Shown: positions 17,996 through 28,900 of the stretch, in pieces
How positions within the stretch are numbered: the stretch's first letter is position 1
Layout of the letters: every line of letters starts with the position of its first letter
Assembly (NCBI GenBank): GCA_965249765.1
Contig: CBDFMR010000005.1
Location: 2,232,001 to 2,296,000 of the forward strand
Direction: 5' to 3'
DNA: 64,000 nt
From: CBDFMR01 sp965249765
GTDB taxonomy: Bacteria > Bacteroidota > Bacteroidia > Chitinophagales > Saprospiraceae
The notes under the pieces: generated by a model
Database searches by the model: none
Told to the model about the DNA's origin: nothing
The model's input: only the letters and a program-made list of their open reading frames with translations
Translations under genes and position numbers: made by a program

Positions 17996-18722
17996 CTAAT
18001 AAAATCTTTCCATAACCACTCTGAAACCAACCCTTGGATCAGGTAGCGTATATTTCTTATCGAGATTAATTTCACTTGGCAATGTAAACCAATTACCACC
18101 CATAATTTTTTCATCTGAAGTGATTTCTGACACGTTGCCGAGAATTCCATACAGATTTTGGTCGTAAAACAGATTGACCTCACAAGTTAGTGCTGCACCA
18201 TCGGCCGCAAGCCTTTCTGCCTCATCGGCATAGTTTATATACTTCAAGTTACCTGGAAATTGAGACGCATAATCTTCATGAATGTCACTGATGATGAGAT
18301 GCTATCTCTGGTCGATTAAATTGGATAGCTCATTGGAGGTAGGTAGCCTAAACAAGACTTTTCTTGCGTGCTAGCATTGTAATTTTCTGTTAACCATTTA
18401 CAGTAAACCTTTGCAGACTCAAGGGTGATATTATTGACAGGGTAGTTGTCAAAAGCAGGGTGCAGTTATAATTTCTTTCCATTGGTTCGTTGATATATAG
18501 CCCAACCTTCATCCAACCGGTAGAGTCGGATGCAAATTTGTAATTGTTATCTGCTTTGATAAAATAACTAAACTGCTTATTGGACACCTCGTACTTCGCA
18601 ATTTTTACTTTCGGCAATGATTCATTGATTTGTACAAAATCAAAATCGTCGACTATCCTCTTGTGGATAGATCTCATGCAACCCACTGAGAGAAGCTATG
18701 CCAGAAAATAGATTATCCACAT
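17996..18722 (-). pseudogene. Decayed SUMF1/formylglycine-generating-enzyme-like lipoprotein gene
   Basis: Reading from 18722 the sequence starts a lipoprotein signal (MWIIYFLA, in-frame TAG, LLSVGC), then VKIAKYEVSNKQFSYF, which is the N-terminal signature of the FGE-sulfatase (SUMF1-type) fold. The frame then shifts near 18465: the next frame contains HPAFDNYPVNNITLESAKVY, the conserved middle motif. A third piece (17996-18247) gives NLYGILGNVSEI, GGNWF and DPRVGFRVV, the conserved C-terminal end. With one nonsense codon and at least two frameshifts the gene cannot give a full protein. Relatives in Bacteroidota include gliding protein GldK and other Ser/Thr-type lipoproteins; which one this was is unclear. 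Confidence 0.85.
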
Positions 18723-19067
18723 TTTGAAAAATGAGTCTGACCTAGAGTTGCTGATATTATAATAGATACGGCGATACATAATTTTACAATTGTGGCGTGC
18801 CAATCATTTTGCGACTATGTCAAGGTAGCAAATTTCAAGTGGTCTCCGGAGTATGTGAGTTTTGTGAAATGAACAAATTGGACTTCTTGATAATGTCTGC
18901 TTATTATCTTCTGTCTGTCGTCTTCATACTTTTTACTTCATACTCCTTACTAAATTCATACTTAATTCTTGCTTCCCACCTCCCGAATTCCCGAAATCTC
19001 GCAGTCTCTGAGCTGTCATGAGATAACACCATTGTTCCGTTGAGCAGAAAACATTCAGAAGCTTCCA
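18723..19067. other. Gene-free interval
   Basis: No convincing gene. Short open frames on both strands (18797-19021 plus, 18904-19086 minus) lack a recognisable domain or a codon pattern like the neighbours, and the minus one overlaps the end of the amidohydrolase gene. Confidence 0.5.
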
Positions 19068-22000
19068 TTAATTCCTCTGGCAACACTGTGGCATCAAGTG
19101 GCTATTCGTTTCCTGAAAATATGGAAAAGCATTGCCACTTCCTTCTTGTTCAAAGTAAAACAAACTCCGCTTGATATCATAGTTTCCTATTTCATTCATG
19201 GTCGCGGCATCATATAGTCGTCCATTAATCATGGTGTATAATACATGCTCAGAATTACGGATATCGACGAGTGGATTTTTATCCAGGACGATGATATCAG
19301 CGAGTTTCCCTTTCTCGATACTGCCCAATTGGTGGTCCATACCCAGATAGACAGCTCCGTTGATGGTTGCACACTGAAGCGCTTCATGATTCGTCATACC
19401 ACCTTGCTGTAACATCCACAATTCCCAATGAGCTCCAAGTCCTTGCAACTGCCCATGAGCACCAAGATTTATCTTCACTCCTTTATCGCTCAACTTTTTT
19501 AAGGATTGGGAAGTAAGGATGTGACCATTTTCATATTCTTCTTCAGGAATCATCATTCTATGCCTGGCTCGGCTATTTATTATGGGTCGAGGGGTGAAAT
19601 TTAGTAGCCTATCTTTTTCCCATACATTGGTGTGTTGATACCAGTAAAACTCTCCATTGACGCTGGCATAGTTGACAATGAGGGTAGGTGTGTTATGCGA
19701 GTTGGTATGAGACCATAATGATGTGACGTCGTTAAATAACGGGACAACTGGGATATTGTGCTCTACACCAGTGTGGCCATCGACCACCATGTTGAGATTG
19801 TGATTGAAGAAAGATCCACCTTCCGGTACCACCAATATTCCGAGTTCTCGAGCCGCTTGTAAAACTTGTTGACGTTGCTCTCTCCTAGGCTGGTTATAAC
19901 TTTTCACCGAGAAAGCTCCATAGGCCTTTGTCCGCCTTAGAGCGGATCTGGCGTCTTCGAGTGAATTGATGACAGCCTTGAAATCGCCATCAGCACCATA
20001 GAGGATGGTGCCGGTACTGAAGAGCCGCGGTCCGACCATCTTACCAGCTTTTATCAATTCACTATTGGCAAACACCATTTCTGTATTCGTTGATGGATCA
20101 TGTGAGGTAGTGACACCATAAGCCAGATTGGCGTAGTACTCCCATTGTTTTTGAGGACTCAGGCCGTATCTAAAATTTCCACTATGGGCATGTACATCGA
20201 TAATACCTGGCATAATCGTCTTACTAGTGCAATTGATAACCTTGGCATTTCGTGGAACGAGGACGTCCTTGCCAACTTGCTTTATGAGATTCCCTTCGAC
20301 CAGAACTGTTCCATTTTTTATGACTTCATGCCCATTCATCGTGATAATGGTGGCATTGGTGAAGGCCACAATTCCTGAGGGACTGTCAGATTCTATATTT
20401 AGATTAACCTTGAGGCCAATACTGTCCATGGGAGGTAAACTATCTAGGCTTCCATCAAGGAAAGAAAATCTATCTGTGAGTAAGTCACTAAAATATTCAT
20501 TACCCAATGTCCAGTACAATTTCTTACTGTCCTGAGACCAGTGAATGTTGATGCCAGCATCTTTGGCTACCTGGGCAACTGGAACAGCTTTGGTGTCCTT
20601 TGTTATGCCTACTTTCTTTCCCGTATGTGGAAAAGGAGCGATGTAAACTTTATATAATTCTGACCATGCCACCCAATTATTGTCAGGACTGATGACGTAG
20701 CGTTGTGCATATTTTCCATTGAAATGTTCTTTTTTATCTCTTCCGTCCAAATCAACGCTTTCAAATGATTTTGTAAGCGAGCCGAAGACGTATCCACCTG
20801 TTTGATAAAAAATACGATCTCCGGTTTTGTTAAAAACAGGAAAATCGCCTTGAGGACAAATAAATTTATTCTCATAGGCCTTTGTTAAGTCGATCGAATA
20901 AATACCGGGTTTCTTGGAATGAAGAAATCCTTGATGAGCGTTTCCACCTTCTTTTTTATAAACGATCTTGGATCCATCAGGTGAGAGTGCAGGCGTTCGA
21001 TAAATACCAGGTGTAGTGGTTATGGTGGAACTCTGACTAGTAGACAGATTGAGCATCTTAATGCTTCCCATCTTTTCATCGTCCCATGTCACGTAAACGA
21101 TAGATTTTCCGTCAGGAGAGAATGATGGCTCATATTGCATTTCATCATCCTTGGTCACTCTTTTGGCCTTCCCTCTAGGTAGTTTTTGAGTATAGAGATG
21201 CCCGATGGCATTGAAGAGAAGTGTCTTGCCATCAGGCGAGGTCACTGCGTGTCTAATTACTCTGGCGTCAAAATTGTCCTCAAAAGCTTCGTTCTTAAAT
21301 CTGACAGTTTCTGCGACTTTCATTTCAACCTCTGCTGAGAATGGTATTTCGATTGCATCGGCACTTGAGCTGTCTACCTTCCATATCTTGCCCATACCGG
21401 AGATGATGATATGCTTCCCATCAGGTGTCCAATCAAATCCAGAATAAACACCAAAGATGGCCCAGGCTTCAGACTGATCTTTACTGAGATTGTCAAAAAG
21501 GAAATGCTCAGCTCCAGATTCAAGATCGTGCACGGCTAGTACAGTCTTGGTACGGATACGGGTCAGGTAAGCCAGCTTTTTCCCATCGGGAGAGATCTGT
21601 GGTCTGAACGCGCCACCAGGTCCTGAAACAACGGTTTCTAATTTCCCCTTTTCATTGTCATATCTTTTGATGACATAGATCTGGCTATTGGGATCCTTGT
21701 TGTATTTAAAGAATCCACCGGGGTACATGTCCTCGCTAAAATAGATATACCTTCCATCTGCGGAAATACTTGGCTCGTTTACATCTTGTTGGTCATTTTT
21801 CCTTTTTGTGAGTTGATATCCACCACCTCCTGTGACATGATACATCCAGATTTCTCCGGCACCTAAAGACCGCTGTGAAGAAAAGTGCTTTCGAGCTACG
21901 ATATAGTCTCCATCAGGCATCCAGTCGGCATTATTGAGTAGACGGAAGGACTCCTTGGTAATTTGTTTTTCTTCACTCCCATCGGAGTTCATCATCCAGA

Positions 22001-22358
22001 TATTGTCACCACCACCGGCATCACTCGTAAAGAGAATCTTCGTTCCGTCAGGCGAAAATCTTGGTTGCACTTCCCATGGTATACCGCGACGTATCGCTTT
22101 TGCCTTACCACCAGTAATAGGCATGGTATAGATGTCACCTAGCATGTCAAAGGCGATAGTTTTACCGTCGGGGCTTACATCGATGCTCATCCAAGTGCCT
22201 TCATCCGTTGTAAAATTGACGTCTTTCCACTTCCAGTCTCCTTGAGGTTCAGATACATTCCATTTGTCCTTGTCTTTTGATTTCTCTTTGTCCTTGTCTT
22301 GAGCATATAGGGTGATGGTAGCAATCAGCAATATGATAATCGAGAGAGGTAGTTTCAT
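19068..22358 (-). CDS. Secreted PD40/TolB-like beta-propeller amidohydrolase
   Basis: A 1096-residue exported protein (signal KLPLSIIILLIATITLYA followed by a Lys/Asp-rich linker). Residues about 40-650 contain repeated PD40/TolB-type blades (SPDGKTIAFD, FSPDGTKILFTSDAGG, SADGRYIYFSED, SPDGKKLAYL). Residues about 690-1060 are a metal-dependent amidohydrolase: GIIDVHAHSG (HxH metal motif), DGHTGVEHNIPV, NLGAHGQLQG and GKLADIIVLDKNPL. This architecture is known in Bacteroidota and is annotated as amidohydrolase; a periplasmic hydrolysis of a cyclic amide or dipeptide is likely but the substrate is unknown. A TAACTTTG promoter element lies upstream. Confidence 0.9.
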   Translation of the reverse strand: MKLPLSIIILLIATITLYAQDKDKEKSKDKDKWNVSEPQGDWKWKDVNFTTDEGTWMSIDVSPDGKTIAFDMLGDIYTMPITGGKAKAIRRGIPWEVQPRFSPDGTKILFTSDAGGGDNIWMMNSDGSEEKQITKESFRLLNNADWMPDGDYIVARKHFSSQRSLGAGEIWMYHVTGGGGYQLTKRKNDQQDVNEPSISADGRYIYFSEDMYPGGFFKYNKDPNSQIYVIKRYDNEKGKLETVVSGPGGAFRPQISPDGKKLAYLTRIRTKTVLAVHDLESGAEHFLFDNLSKDQSEAWAIFGVYSGFDWTPDGKHIIISGMGKIWKVDSSSADAIEIPFSAEVEMKVAETVRFKNEAFEDNFDARVIRHAVTSPDGKTLLFNAIGHLYTQKLPRGKAKRVTKDDEMQYEPSFSPDGKSIVYVTWDDEKMGSIKMLNLSTSQSSTITTTPGIYRTPALSPDGSKIVYKKEGGNAHQGFLHSKKPGIYSIDLTKAYENKFICPQGDFPVFNKTGDRIFYQTGGYVFGSLTKSFESVDLDGRDKKEHFNGKYAQRYVISPDNNWVAWSELYKVYIAPFPHTGKKVGITKDTKAVPVAQVAKDAGINIHWSQDSKKLYWTLGNEYFSDLLTDRFSFLDGSLDSLPPMDSIGLKVNLNIESDSPSGIVAFTNATIITMNGHEVIKNGTVLVEGNLIKQVGKDVLVPRNAKVINCTSKTIMPGIIDVHAHSGNFRYGLSPQKQWEYYANLAYGVTTSHDPSTNTEMVFANSELIKAGKMVGPRLFSTGTILYGADGDFKAVINSLEDARSALRRTKAYGAFSVKSYNQPRREQRQQVLQAARELGILVVPEGGSFFNHNLNMVVDGHTGVEHNIPVVPLFNDVTSLWSHTNSHNTPTLIVNYASVNGEFYWYQHTNVWEKDRLLNFTPRPIINSRARHRMMIPEEEYENGHILTSQSLKKLSDKGVKINLGAHGQLQGLGAHWELWMLQQGGMTNHEALQCATINGAVYLGMDHQLGSIEKGKLADIIVLDKNPLVDIRNSEHVLYTMINGRLYDAATMNEIGNYDIKRSLFYFEQEGSGNAFPYFQETNSHLMPQCCQRN

Positions 22359-22383
22359 AATATTCTTTTTGATAACACAGTTG

Positions 22384-22391
22384 CAAAGTTA
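22384..22391 (-). promoter_or_regulatory. Bacteroidota-type -10 element before amidohydrolase
   Basis: On the minus strand the sequence reads TAACTTTG, a perfect TAnnTTTG match about 26 bases upstream of the start codon at 22358. Confidence 0.45.
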
Positions 22392-22516
22392 AGAAGAGAA
22401 AGATAATTGTCTCAGCGATGGTAGAGCATAATTATGCTTGATATCAAAGTTTCGAATAGTACTTCAGCCAGATGGGCTTATTAACAATATACAAGAAACG
22501 GCTTTTAATATTTATT

Positions 22517-22612
22517 ATATTATAAATAGTAGTATACTATATTTATATTTATAGCAAACCACGCAATCAATGTAAGACAAATAGAATAATACGCAAAATA
22601 TATCAGATGAAA
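22517..22612 (+). repeat. Duplicated promoter/leader, copy 1 (96 bp)
   Basis: Bases 22517-22612 are identical over 96 bp to 23336-23431, which forms the leader and ATGAAA start of the large secreted protein at 23426. In this copy the ATG at 22607 leads into unrelated sequence. Confidence 0.95.
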
Positions 22613-22643
22613 CCATGGGTATCTTTAAACGCTGAATATATTG

Positions 22644-23253
22644 TCAAACTTCCATAATTCCTTTTCTTCTGTTTTTTTTAATTACGAAATTCTGTTTTGC
22701 AAAATATCCATCTACAACTAATATGCGGCTCAGGGCAGTCAAAGCTGTGGCTCTGTCGAGAATTAATTTTGCATAATAATCCACTAAGGTCATATCTTCG
22801 AAGGATGATGGCGTCTGAATCGCCTCTAAATGATATGCGGTATGTTGATGTAAATCTATGACGGCCAACCCACCAATCTCCAAACCCTTCTTGCAGCGAG
22901 AAGCGCACCCAGAGTAAAACATGCCTAATTCAGGTGTCTTATTACCACTTTTAGAAATAAAGGAAGGATCAAATCCTAACATCTCCACTACTTTGTTGTA
23001 CGACCACAGAGGAATTGAAAGACATATAATCAAAGTCTTTCTCAAAATTATTCCTATAGGTCTGCTCATTAAAAGATCCTTCTCTACCCATTTGCATGAA
23101 ATTGAATCGGCCATGCATCGAAAGATTTAAAAGGAAGATTCCTTTCATAAACTCTAATTGCCATTTCGAAATATTAGGCATTTTCTGTAATATTACTTCT
23201 ATGTCTTGACCTCTGATAAATGCGTCTTGAGTTTCCAATTTTGAAAACTGCAT
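22644..23253 (-). pseudogene. IS4-type DDE transposase remnant (frameshifted, truncated)
   Basis: The N-terminal part, read from 23253, gives NISKWQLEFMKGIFLLNLSMHGRFNF in part and QTYRNNFEKDFDYMSFN, typical of Bacteroidota IS4-type transposases. After a frameshift near 23000-23100 the second frame gives GFDPSFISKSG, GMFYSGCASRCKKGLEIGGLA, HTAYHLEAIQTP and DYYAKLILDRA ... LVVDGYFAKQNFV. The gene then breaks off: its last codons come from the antisense of the duplicated signal-peptide DNA (22647-22684). No complete element ends could be recognised. It is not functional as it stands. Confidence 0.85.
22647..22684 (+). repeat. Duplicated signal-peptide segment, copy 1 (38 bp)
   Basis: Bases 22647-22684 are identical to 23434-23471, which encodes part of the signal peptide of the protein starting at 23426. 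Between this and the 96-bp repeat copy 1 has 34 extra bases (22613-22646), whereas the intact gene has 2. Confidence 0.95.
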
Positions 23254-23335
23254 TGGGAATATCCAATGTACGCATTTATCTTTTTATATTATATGTTTTA
23301 CTAATGTGTGTCCCATTAACCTTCACGGACTATTG

Positions 23336-23471
23336 ATATTATAAATAGTAGTATACTATATTTATATTTATAGCAAACCACGCAATCAATGTAAGACAAA
23401 TAGAATAATACGCAAAATATATCAGATGAAAACAACTTCCATAATTCCTTTTCTTCTGTTTTTTTTAATTA
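23336..23471 (+). repeat. Duplicated promoter/leader and signal peptide, copy 2 (intact)
   Basis: Bases 23336-23431 and 23434-23471 are the counterparts of the repeats at 22517-22612 and 22647-22684. This copy runs without interruption into the gene at 23426. Confidence 0.95.
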
Positions 23472-25966
23472 GTGGATTTTCTCAAAATGAGAACAGTACT
23501 GACAATTCTAGTCCTGCTCTTCATGTGATCGCTAAAGGAACAGGGCAGACGACAGGACATATTGCTACGCTTTCTGTCACAAATCTCGGTAATCTAGATA
23601 AGGATCCTACATTCCTAATAGAGCAGCAAGTATTCTTGATTCCTTCCAGGTCTAACTATCAAGGGTACATTTCTCACATTCCGCCAGGAACTACTGTATC
23701 CCCTGGTACTATGGTCCCTGTAAAAGTATATGGTGTCTGTATCGATGTTGATCTACCTCCCATTCCACTGGATGTGGCTCCACCTCCTATAGGAGAATGG
23801 ATACCTGTGGCTACTACACCACTACTACCTATGCCAGATGAACCACAGCTTGATGGCAACCCTCCAATGATCCCGGAACCCATGAATCCTCCCGGTGGGA
23901 ATACCAGACCTGGTGATGTGATTCCTGTCACAGTGATTCCTATGACTCCACTTCCTGAGTTTACTGTAACCGATATTCCGGGCATTACATCATCTTCGGG
24001 TTTTACCCCAGGAGATCCTAATATACTTACTACACCCTCATTCCCAACTCAGGATGAAGGACATGTACTAACATATCCTGGCACTAATATTCCTGTCGAA
24101 GGGACCATTGATCCGGATACAAATCCAACGGACTTTGCACCATTGCTCGTAGATTACGTGATGGAGATCGTCAGTACGACAAATGAGACCCAGGAAGATG
24201 GAGGATATAATACTCCTTTTTCCGGAGACCCTGCTAAAGAGCACTCGGCCATTGTACAACAAACTACATGGATTGTAACCTCTCTTCTTACTGGTACGGA
24301 TTACGACGAGGACGACTTTGCAGAGAATGTTTACGAACAATTTACATCTACTACTGGGATAGACATCATCGCCCTTCCAACGGAGGACAAGGAAAAAGTT
24401 GACTCTGGAATAGATGCTTTCTGGTCCACTTTTACAGCCACAGGTGTGGAAGCCAAAGTAATGAGGGTAAACGACGAAAAGAGCACTTCATCCAAACCGG
24501 AAGTTGTAGTTGAAGAAAAATCAGACCGTTGCACTCTAAAGGTAGAAATAATAGAAACAGAAAACGACCTGGATAAAGATATCGCTAATACTGGTACCAA
24601 AGAAGCCAATGAGGAAATGATGGATGCTTTTGAAGCTTCTATATTAAAGGCAGCTGGTAAGGCAACTGATAAAAAAAGTATCGATAGTATTGATGTATCC
24701 TTCACGACTCCTGATCTTCCCGCCTCTGTGTGGAGTTTATATTTTCCGAGCATAGTCATGGGAAGGGCAAATGGAGCTGCTTTTTCAGTAGATCTCGAAA
24801 ATCCGCAGAATTCGGCTATGACTACAGAACCTATTTCTTCTAGTGCCGAGGGACTACAATCCGCCATATTTATTCATGATGCAAGTGAAACCTGTGAGTC
24901 AATATTGATTGGTGTCAATGTTGCCAAAGTTGTTGCAACATCGGGAATGAAGCATCAGTTGACTAATGTTGAAGCTCTCGCTGTAGTAAATTTCCTGGGA
25001 GAACTGGCAATAGACTATGTCATCACCCGAGGTAGTGGAAAAGCCAAAAAGCTCAGTAGATACTTGAAAAATAAAATAAAGGATAAGGTTAAAGACGAAG
25101 CCAAAAAAATAATAAAGGAGGAGATTAAAAAACTTAATGAAAAGCTGAAAAGAAAATCGGGCAAAGACGCAGATAAAGTCTTTGATGACTTTGTAGAAGA
25201 TTTAAGTAATGGTATAAATACAGAGACTGTAACACAAGCAAACGAAGAGGGTGATAAAAAGGAAGTAGACAACGGCTATTCTGATGATGTTTTTGCCGAA
25301 TGGCTGGCTGAAATGCTGGTCGAACAAGAAGATTTCAATCCGGTTGAAAAAATGATCAGCGATCTAAAAGACAAGGTCGATAGCCCTATTGACTGGGCTC
25401 CCATTAAAACGAATACCTACGCTTATATTGAAGGAAAATTAGCAATCAGTGTAAATGATGAAAAAACCAACGCAAACTCATCTTCGGGAGTCCGGTACAA
25501 GAGAAAAAAACTCGAAGCCGCTGAGAAGACTGTCTCAGGGGGTGGAGTTTATGTCGACTTTGCACAAGTGAGTGATATTTCCAGTGGTTTTATGACTTTA
25601 GAAACCAATGGGATTACTAGCTCATCAGCGGGAGCTACAGGTGAAGGTATCATTGATACTGGTCATGGGACGGCAGTCGCTAAGTTAGAAAGTTTCAATG
25701 CAAAGTATGTAGTAGCCATATGTGATTGTCTGTACACCGGTCGTGATTTTTCAACGTATTACATAGGATCGGTATCTTCAGAAGACTCTGTTATGGCCTC
25801 CATTTGGGAGAAGATGTATAAGCAGATCATGGATGACTTATATGAGAAAAACAACGATCTTCTAGACGATGAAAAAGCATGGAAAGAAGCCCTTGAGAAG
25901 GCTTCTCAAAGGGCGGCTTCCATTATTCTACGCCAACCCGAAAACTCTGGCAAAAAAGACAAATAG
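23426..25966 (+). CDS. Large secreted protein of unknown function, Pro-rich N-terminal part
   Basis: An 846-residue protein with a signal peptide (KTTSIIPFLLFFLISGFSQ). I do not recognise the family. Residues about 95-190 are rich in Pro (PPIPLDVAPPPIGEW, PMIPEPMNPPGG). The middle is acidic. Around residues 525-600 is a Lys/Glu-rich helical stretch (KLSRYLKNKIKDKVKDEAKK), and the last 80 residues are again helical. A possible beta-sandwich with C-x-C lies near residue 765 (VVAICDCLYTG). It is followed after 20 bases by the SprB-repeat protein, so the two are probably co-transcribed and act together at the cell surface; that is inference. Its leader is the intact copy of the duplicated DNA. 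Confidence 0.75.
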   Translation: MKTTSIIPFLLFFLISGFSQNENSTDNSSPALHVIAKGTGQTTGHIATLSVTNLGNLDKDPTFLIEQQVFLIPSRSNYQGYISHIPPGTTVSPGTMVPVKVYGVCIDVDLPPIPLDVAPPPIGEWIPVATTPLLPMPDEPQLDGNPPMIPEPMNPPGGNTRPGDVIPVTVIPMTPLPEFTVTDIPGITSSSGFTPGDPNILTTPSFPTQDEGHVLTYPGTNIPVEGTIDPDTNPTDFAPLLVDYVMEIVSTTNETQEDGGYNTPFSGDPAKEHSAIVQQTTWIVTSLLTGTDYDEDDFAENVYEQFTSTTGIDIIALPTEDKEKVDSGIDAFWSTFTATGVEAKVMRVNDEKSTSSKPEVVVEEKSDRCTLKVEIIETENDLDKDIANTGTKEANEEMMDAFEASILKAAGKATDKKSIDSIDVSFTTPDLPASVWSLYFPSIVMGRANGAAFSVDLENPQNSAMTTEPISSSAEGLQSAIFIHDASETCESILIGVNVAKVVATSGMKHQLTNVEALAVVNFLGELAIDYVITRGSGKAKKLSRYLKNKIKDKVKDEAKKIIKEEIKKLNEKLKRKSGKDADKVFDDFVEDLSNGINTETVTQANEEGDKKEVDNGYSDDVFAEWLAEMLVEQEDFNPVEKMISDLKDKVDSPIDWAPIKTNTYAYIEGKLAISVNDEKTNANSSSGVRYKRKKLEAAEKTVSGGGVYVDFAQVSDISSGFMTLETNGITSSSAGATGEGIIDTGHGTAVAKLESFNAKYVVAICDCLYTGRDFSTYYIGSVSSEDSVMASIWEKMYKQIMDDLYEKNNDLLDDEKAWKEALEKASQRAASIILRQPENSGKKDK

Positions 25967-25986
25967 AAATAAAAATAGATTCAGAC

Positions 25987-28900
25987 ATGCTTAGGCATAA
26001 AATCATAAAGTATAATGATAAGCAGCAGTGGATTAAACACCTCTTCGCAATTGTTGTGTTGATCTGTCTGGGGTTGGCCGATTGTATGTCTCAAATATAT
26101 GCTATTCATCCACAGACCGATTCAATATGGCATTGGGATGTGGATTGGAATTCCCGACCTCCTCATGCTTATTGTCCTTCTAATGGATTCCAGTATTTCA
26201 GACTGAAATATGAAGAGGATTTGACGGTCGATACTGATGTGGTTATTGATACTATAGCGACGACTAAAGACGATTGGACAGAAGATGATGAAAAAGAATA
26301 CGACAAAAAATACAATGAATTTAAGAGATCCGAGCTTAAAGAATGCGTGAATGAAAATTTTGATCTGGTTGAAACCTGTGACGATGTACTTAGTGGCTTT
26401 ATCAAAAGCAGATGGATAAATCATCCCACTAGTTTTCGCTATACGTACTGTATCAATAACTGTGAAGCAAGCGATTGCTATACGATTTGGGAGATTACAG
26501 AATTGGGTGACTTGGTAAATGAATGCTCCTACGAAACCAACTTTTCGTTTCACAAAGAAGGATCTCCAAATACAGTTGAGATTTACATGGATTTGGTCCA
26601 GCATGTAGAGGCCTGGATTTACTTTAAAATCGGCTGCGAATGTGAAGACTATTCCGAGTATGTGAGCTCAAATCAAGACGTTTGGCAAGATATTACATTG
26701 ACTGAAGATAGATCTAAACCGGGATATCCATTCACCATAAAGGAAGAAAGCGGATTTCCTCTCTGGCCGGTCATCGGTGGAGCAGGCGCCATTGGTACCA
26801 CATTGTATTTCCTTTTGGGTGACGAAAAGTCCGGTGACTGCTCCTTCTCCGTTGTTCCGGATATTGTCAACGCTAATTGTGGACGTCCGAATGGAAGCGT
26901 AGACATTACTCTATCGCCATCTACAGAAGCATACTCGATAGAATGGTCTACCGGCTCTATGGACACATCCATCGATGGACTGTCAGAAGGAACCTATACT
27001 GTGACCGTCTCGTTGCCCGGGTCATCGTGTACGTCAACTGCTGAAGTAGTAATAGAAAATACAAACTCAGAGTTTAAGGTTGATGTAGAATCTTCTCCGG
27101 CTCATTGCGGGATTTCTGAGGGGACAGCTTCTGTGAGTGTGACACCAGAAGGAACCTATTCCTATACATGGTCTAATGGAGAAACTTCGTCTTCAATCAC
27201 AAATATACCCGCCGGAGAAATTAGCGTGACGGTTGCTGATGATCAGGGCTGTACCCTGTCGGCTTCAGTAGAAGTGTCAGAATTGCCTGCAGAATATATC
27301 GTTGGTGCTACGGCTGTTTCCGGGAATTGTGTAGGAGAAGGTGCAGATATCATTCTTACTCTTGAGTCACCGGGAGGTGGTATGATGGCCGTGAGAGCAG
27401 TTGGTCCTGATGGCTCATATGATGAGACTCCAAGCACCGGAATCATAAAGTTATCAGATTATTTTACTGTGCTTCCCGGTGAGTGGGACATCATGGTGGA
27501 AGATATGAGTGTAAATGGTGATTGTAAAGACCAAGTCTCGGTGATGGTCGATGACAATACTACCATAACCGCTATAGATGATGAGTTTTCGACAGGATTC
27601 AATACTCCGTTGGACGGAAATGTTCTTTCCAACGATGATGGAGTGGATATTAACCTAACAAATGTGATTAATGAAAACGGGGGAACAGTTACTTATCAAG
27701 CTGATGGTTCATTTCAATTTCTTCCTGCCGTTGATTTCGTGGGAGAGGCTTCTTTTGAGTATACGATCTCTGATGTGTGTGGGAACGAGGCTATGGCGAC
27801 AGTAGTGATAGACGTATTGGACGATGACTGTATCTACAATATATCTACGACCACGAATGATGCCACATGTGATCAGTCCAATGGGAATGCCAGCGTGACC
27901 ATCGATATTCCTGATAGTTATAATTATGCGTGGAGCAATGGCCAGCAGGGGCTTGACCTCATCGATGTAGCAGCCGGGAGCTATACTGTCACTGTTACGG
28001 TTAACGGGACATCATGTTCCAAGACGGCTACAGTCATCATCGAAAATGTGATAGTTGAGTTTGACATTATGTTGGAATCTACTCCCGCAAATTGTGGATT
28101 GTCAGACGGAATGGCTATGGCCAATGTCACTCCTGATGGAAACTACTCCTATATGTGGTCAAATGGAGACACTGATGAAACAGCTATACACGTATCACCC
28201 GGGACAATTGACGTCACTGTGACGCATGAGTCCGGTTGTTTCCGCGATGGCTCAATAGATGTCTCAGAGTTACCGGTAGATTATATTGTCAATGTCACTT
28301 CAGTACCCGGGAATTGTATCGGAGATGGAGCAGATATTGTTCTAATTCTTCAATCGGCCAGCGGGGGTAGTATGGAAGTAAATGCAATAGGGCCTGATGG
28401 CCTTCATGTTATCAGTACATCAATCGGTACAGTGAGTCTCTCTACTTTCTTGGTCGTATTGCCTGGTGATTGGCACATAGAAGTGAAGGATCTGACCGTA
28501 GGAGGAGGCTGCATTGATATCGTAGATGTGTTTGTCATGGACAATACTGTGATTATAGCAGTTGACGACAATTATACCACTGATGAAAACCAGTCGCTTT
28601 CTGCTGATGCATTGATAAATGATACAGGACTTTCTCTCGAAATGACCGGGGTGACTAATGTCAATGGGGGCTCAGTCACTTTTGATCCGGATGGAAGTTT
28701 TGTATTTACACCTGGTACAGCTTTCGTAGGGATAGCGAGCTTCGATTACAATGTCATTGATGAATGTGGCAATATGGACAATGCTACTGTTTTTATCGAG
28801 GTAGTTGATGTTCCATGTAATTTCAATGTAATTTTTTTTAATGACAATGCCGATTGTGGACTTGCCAATGGAGGCTCTGAAGTGCTTGTAGGACCTATCG

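Noticed and set aside
18797..19021. 74-codon plus-strand frame after the decayed SUMF1 gene
   Set aside because: No domain, no promoter-like element, and composition typical of non-coding DNA.
22517..23471. CRISPR or regular repeat array
   Set aside because: The repeats are two copies only, of unequal length, and contain promoter and signal-peptide sequence.
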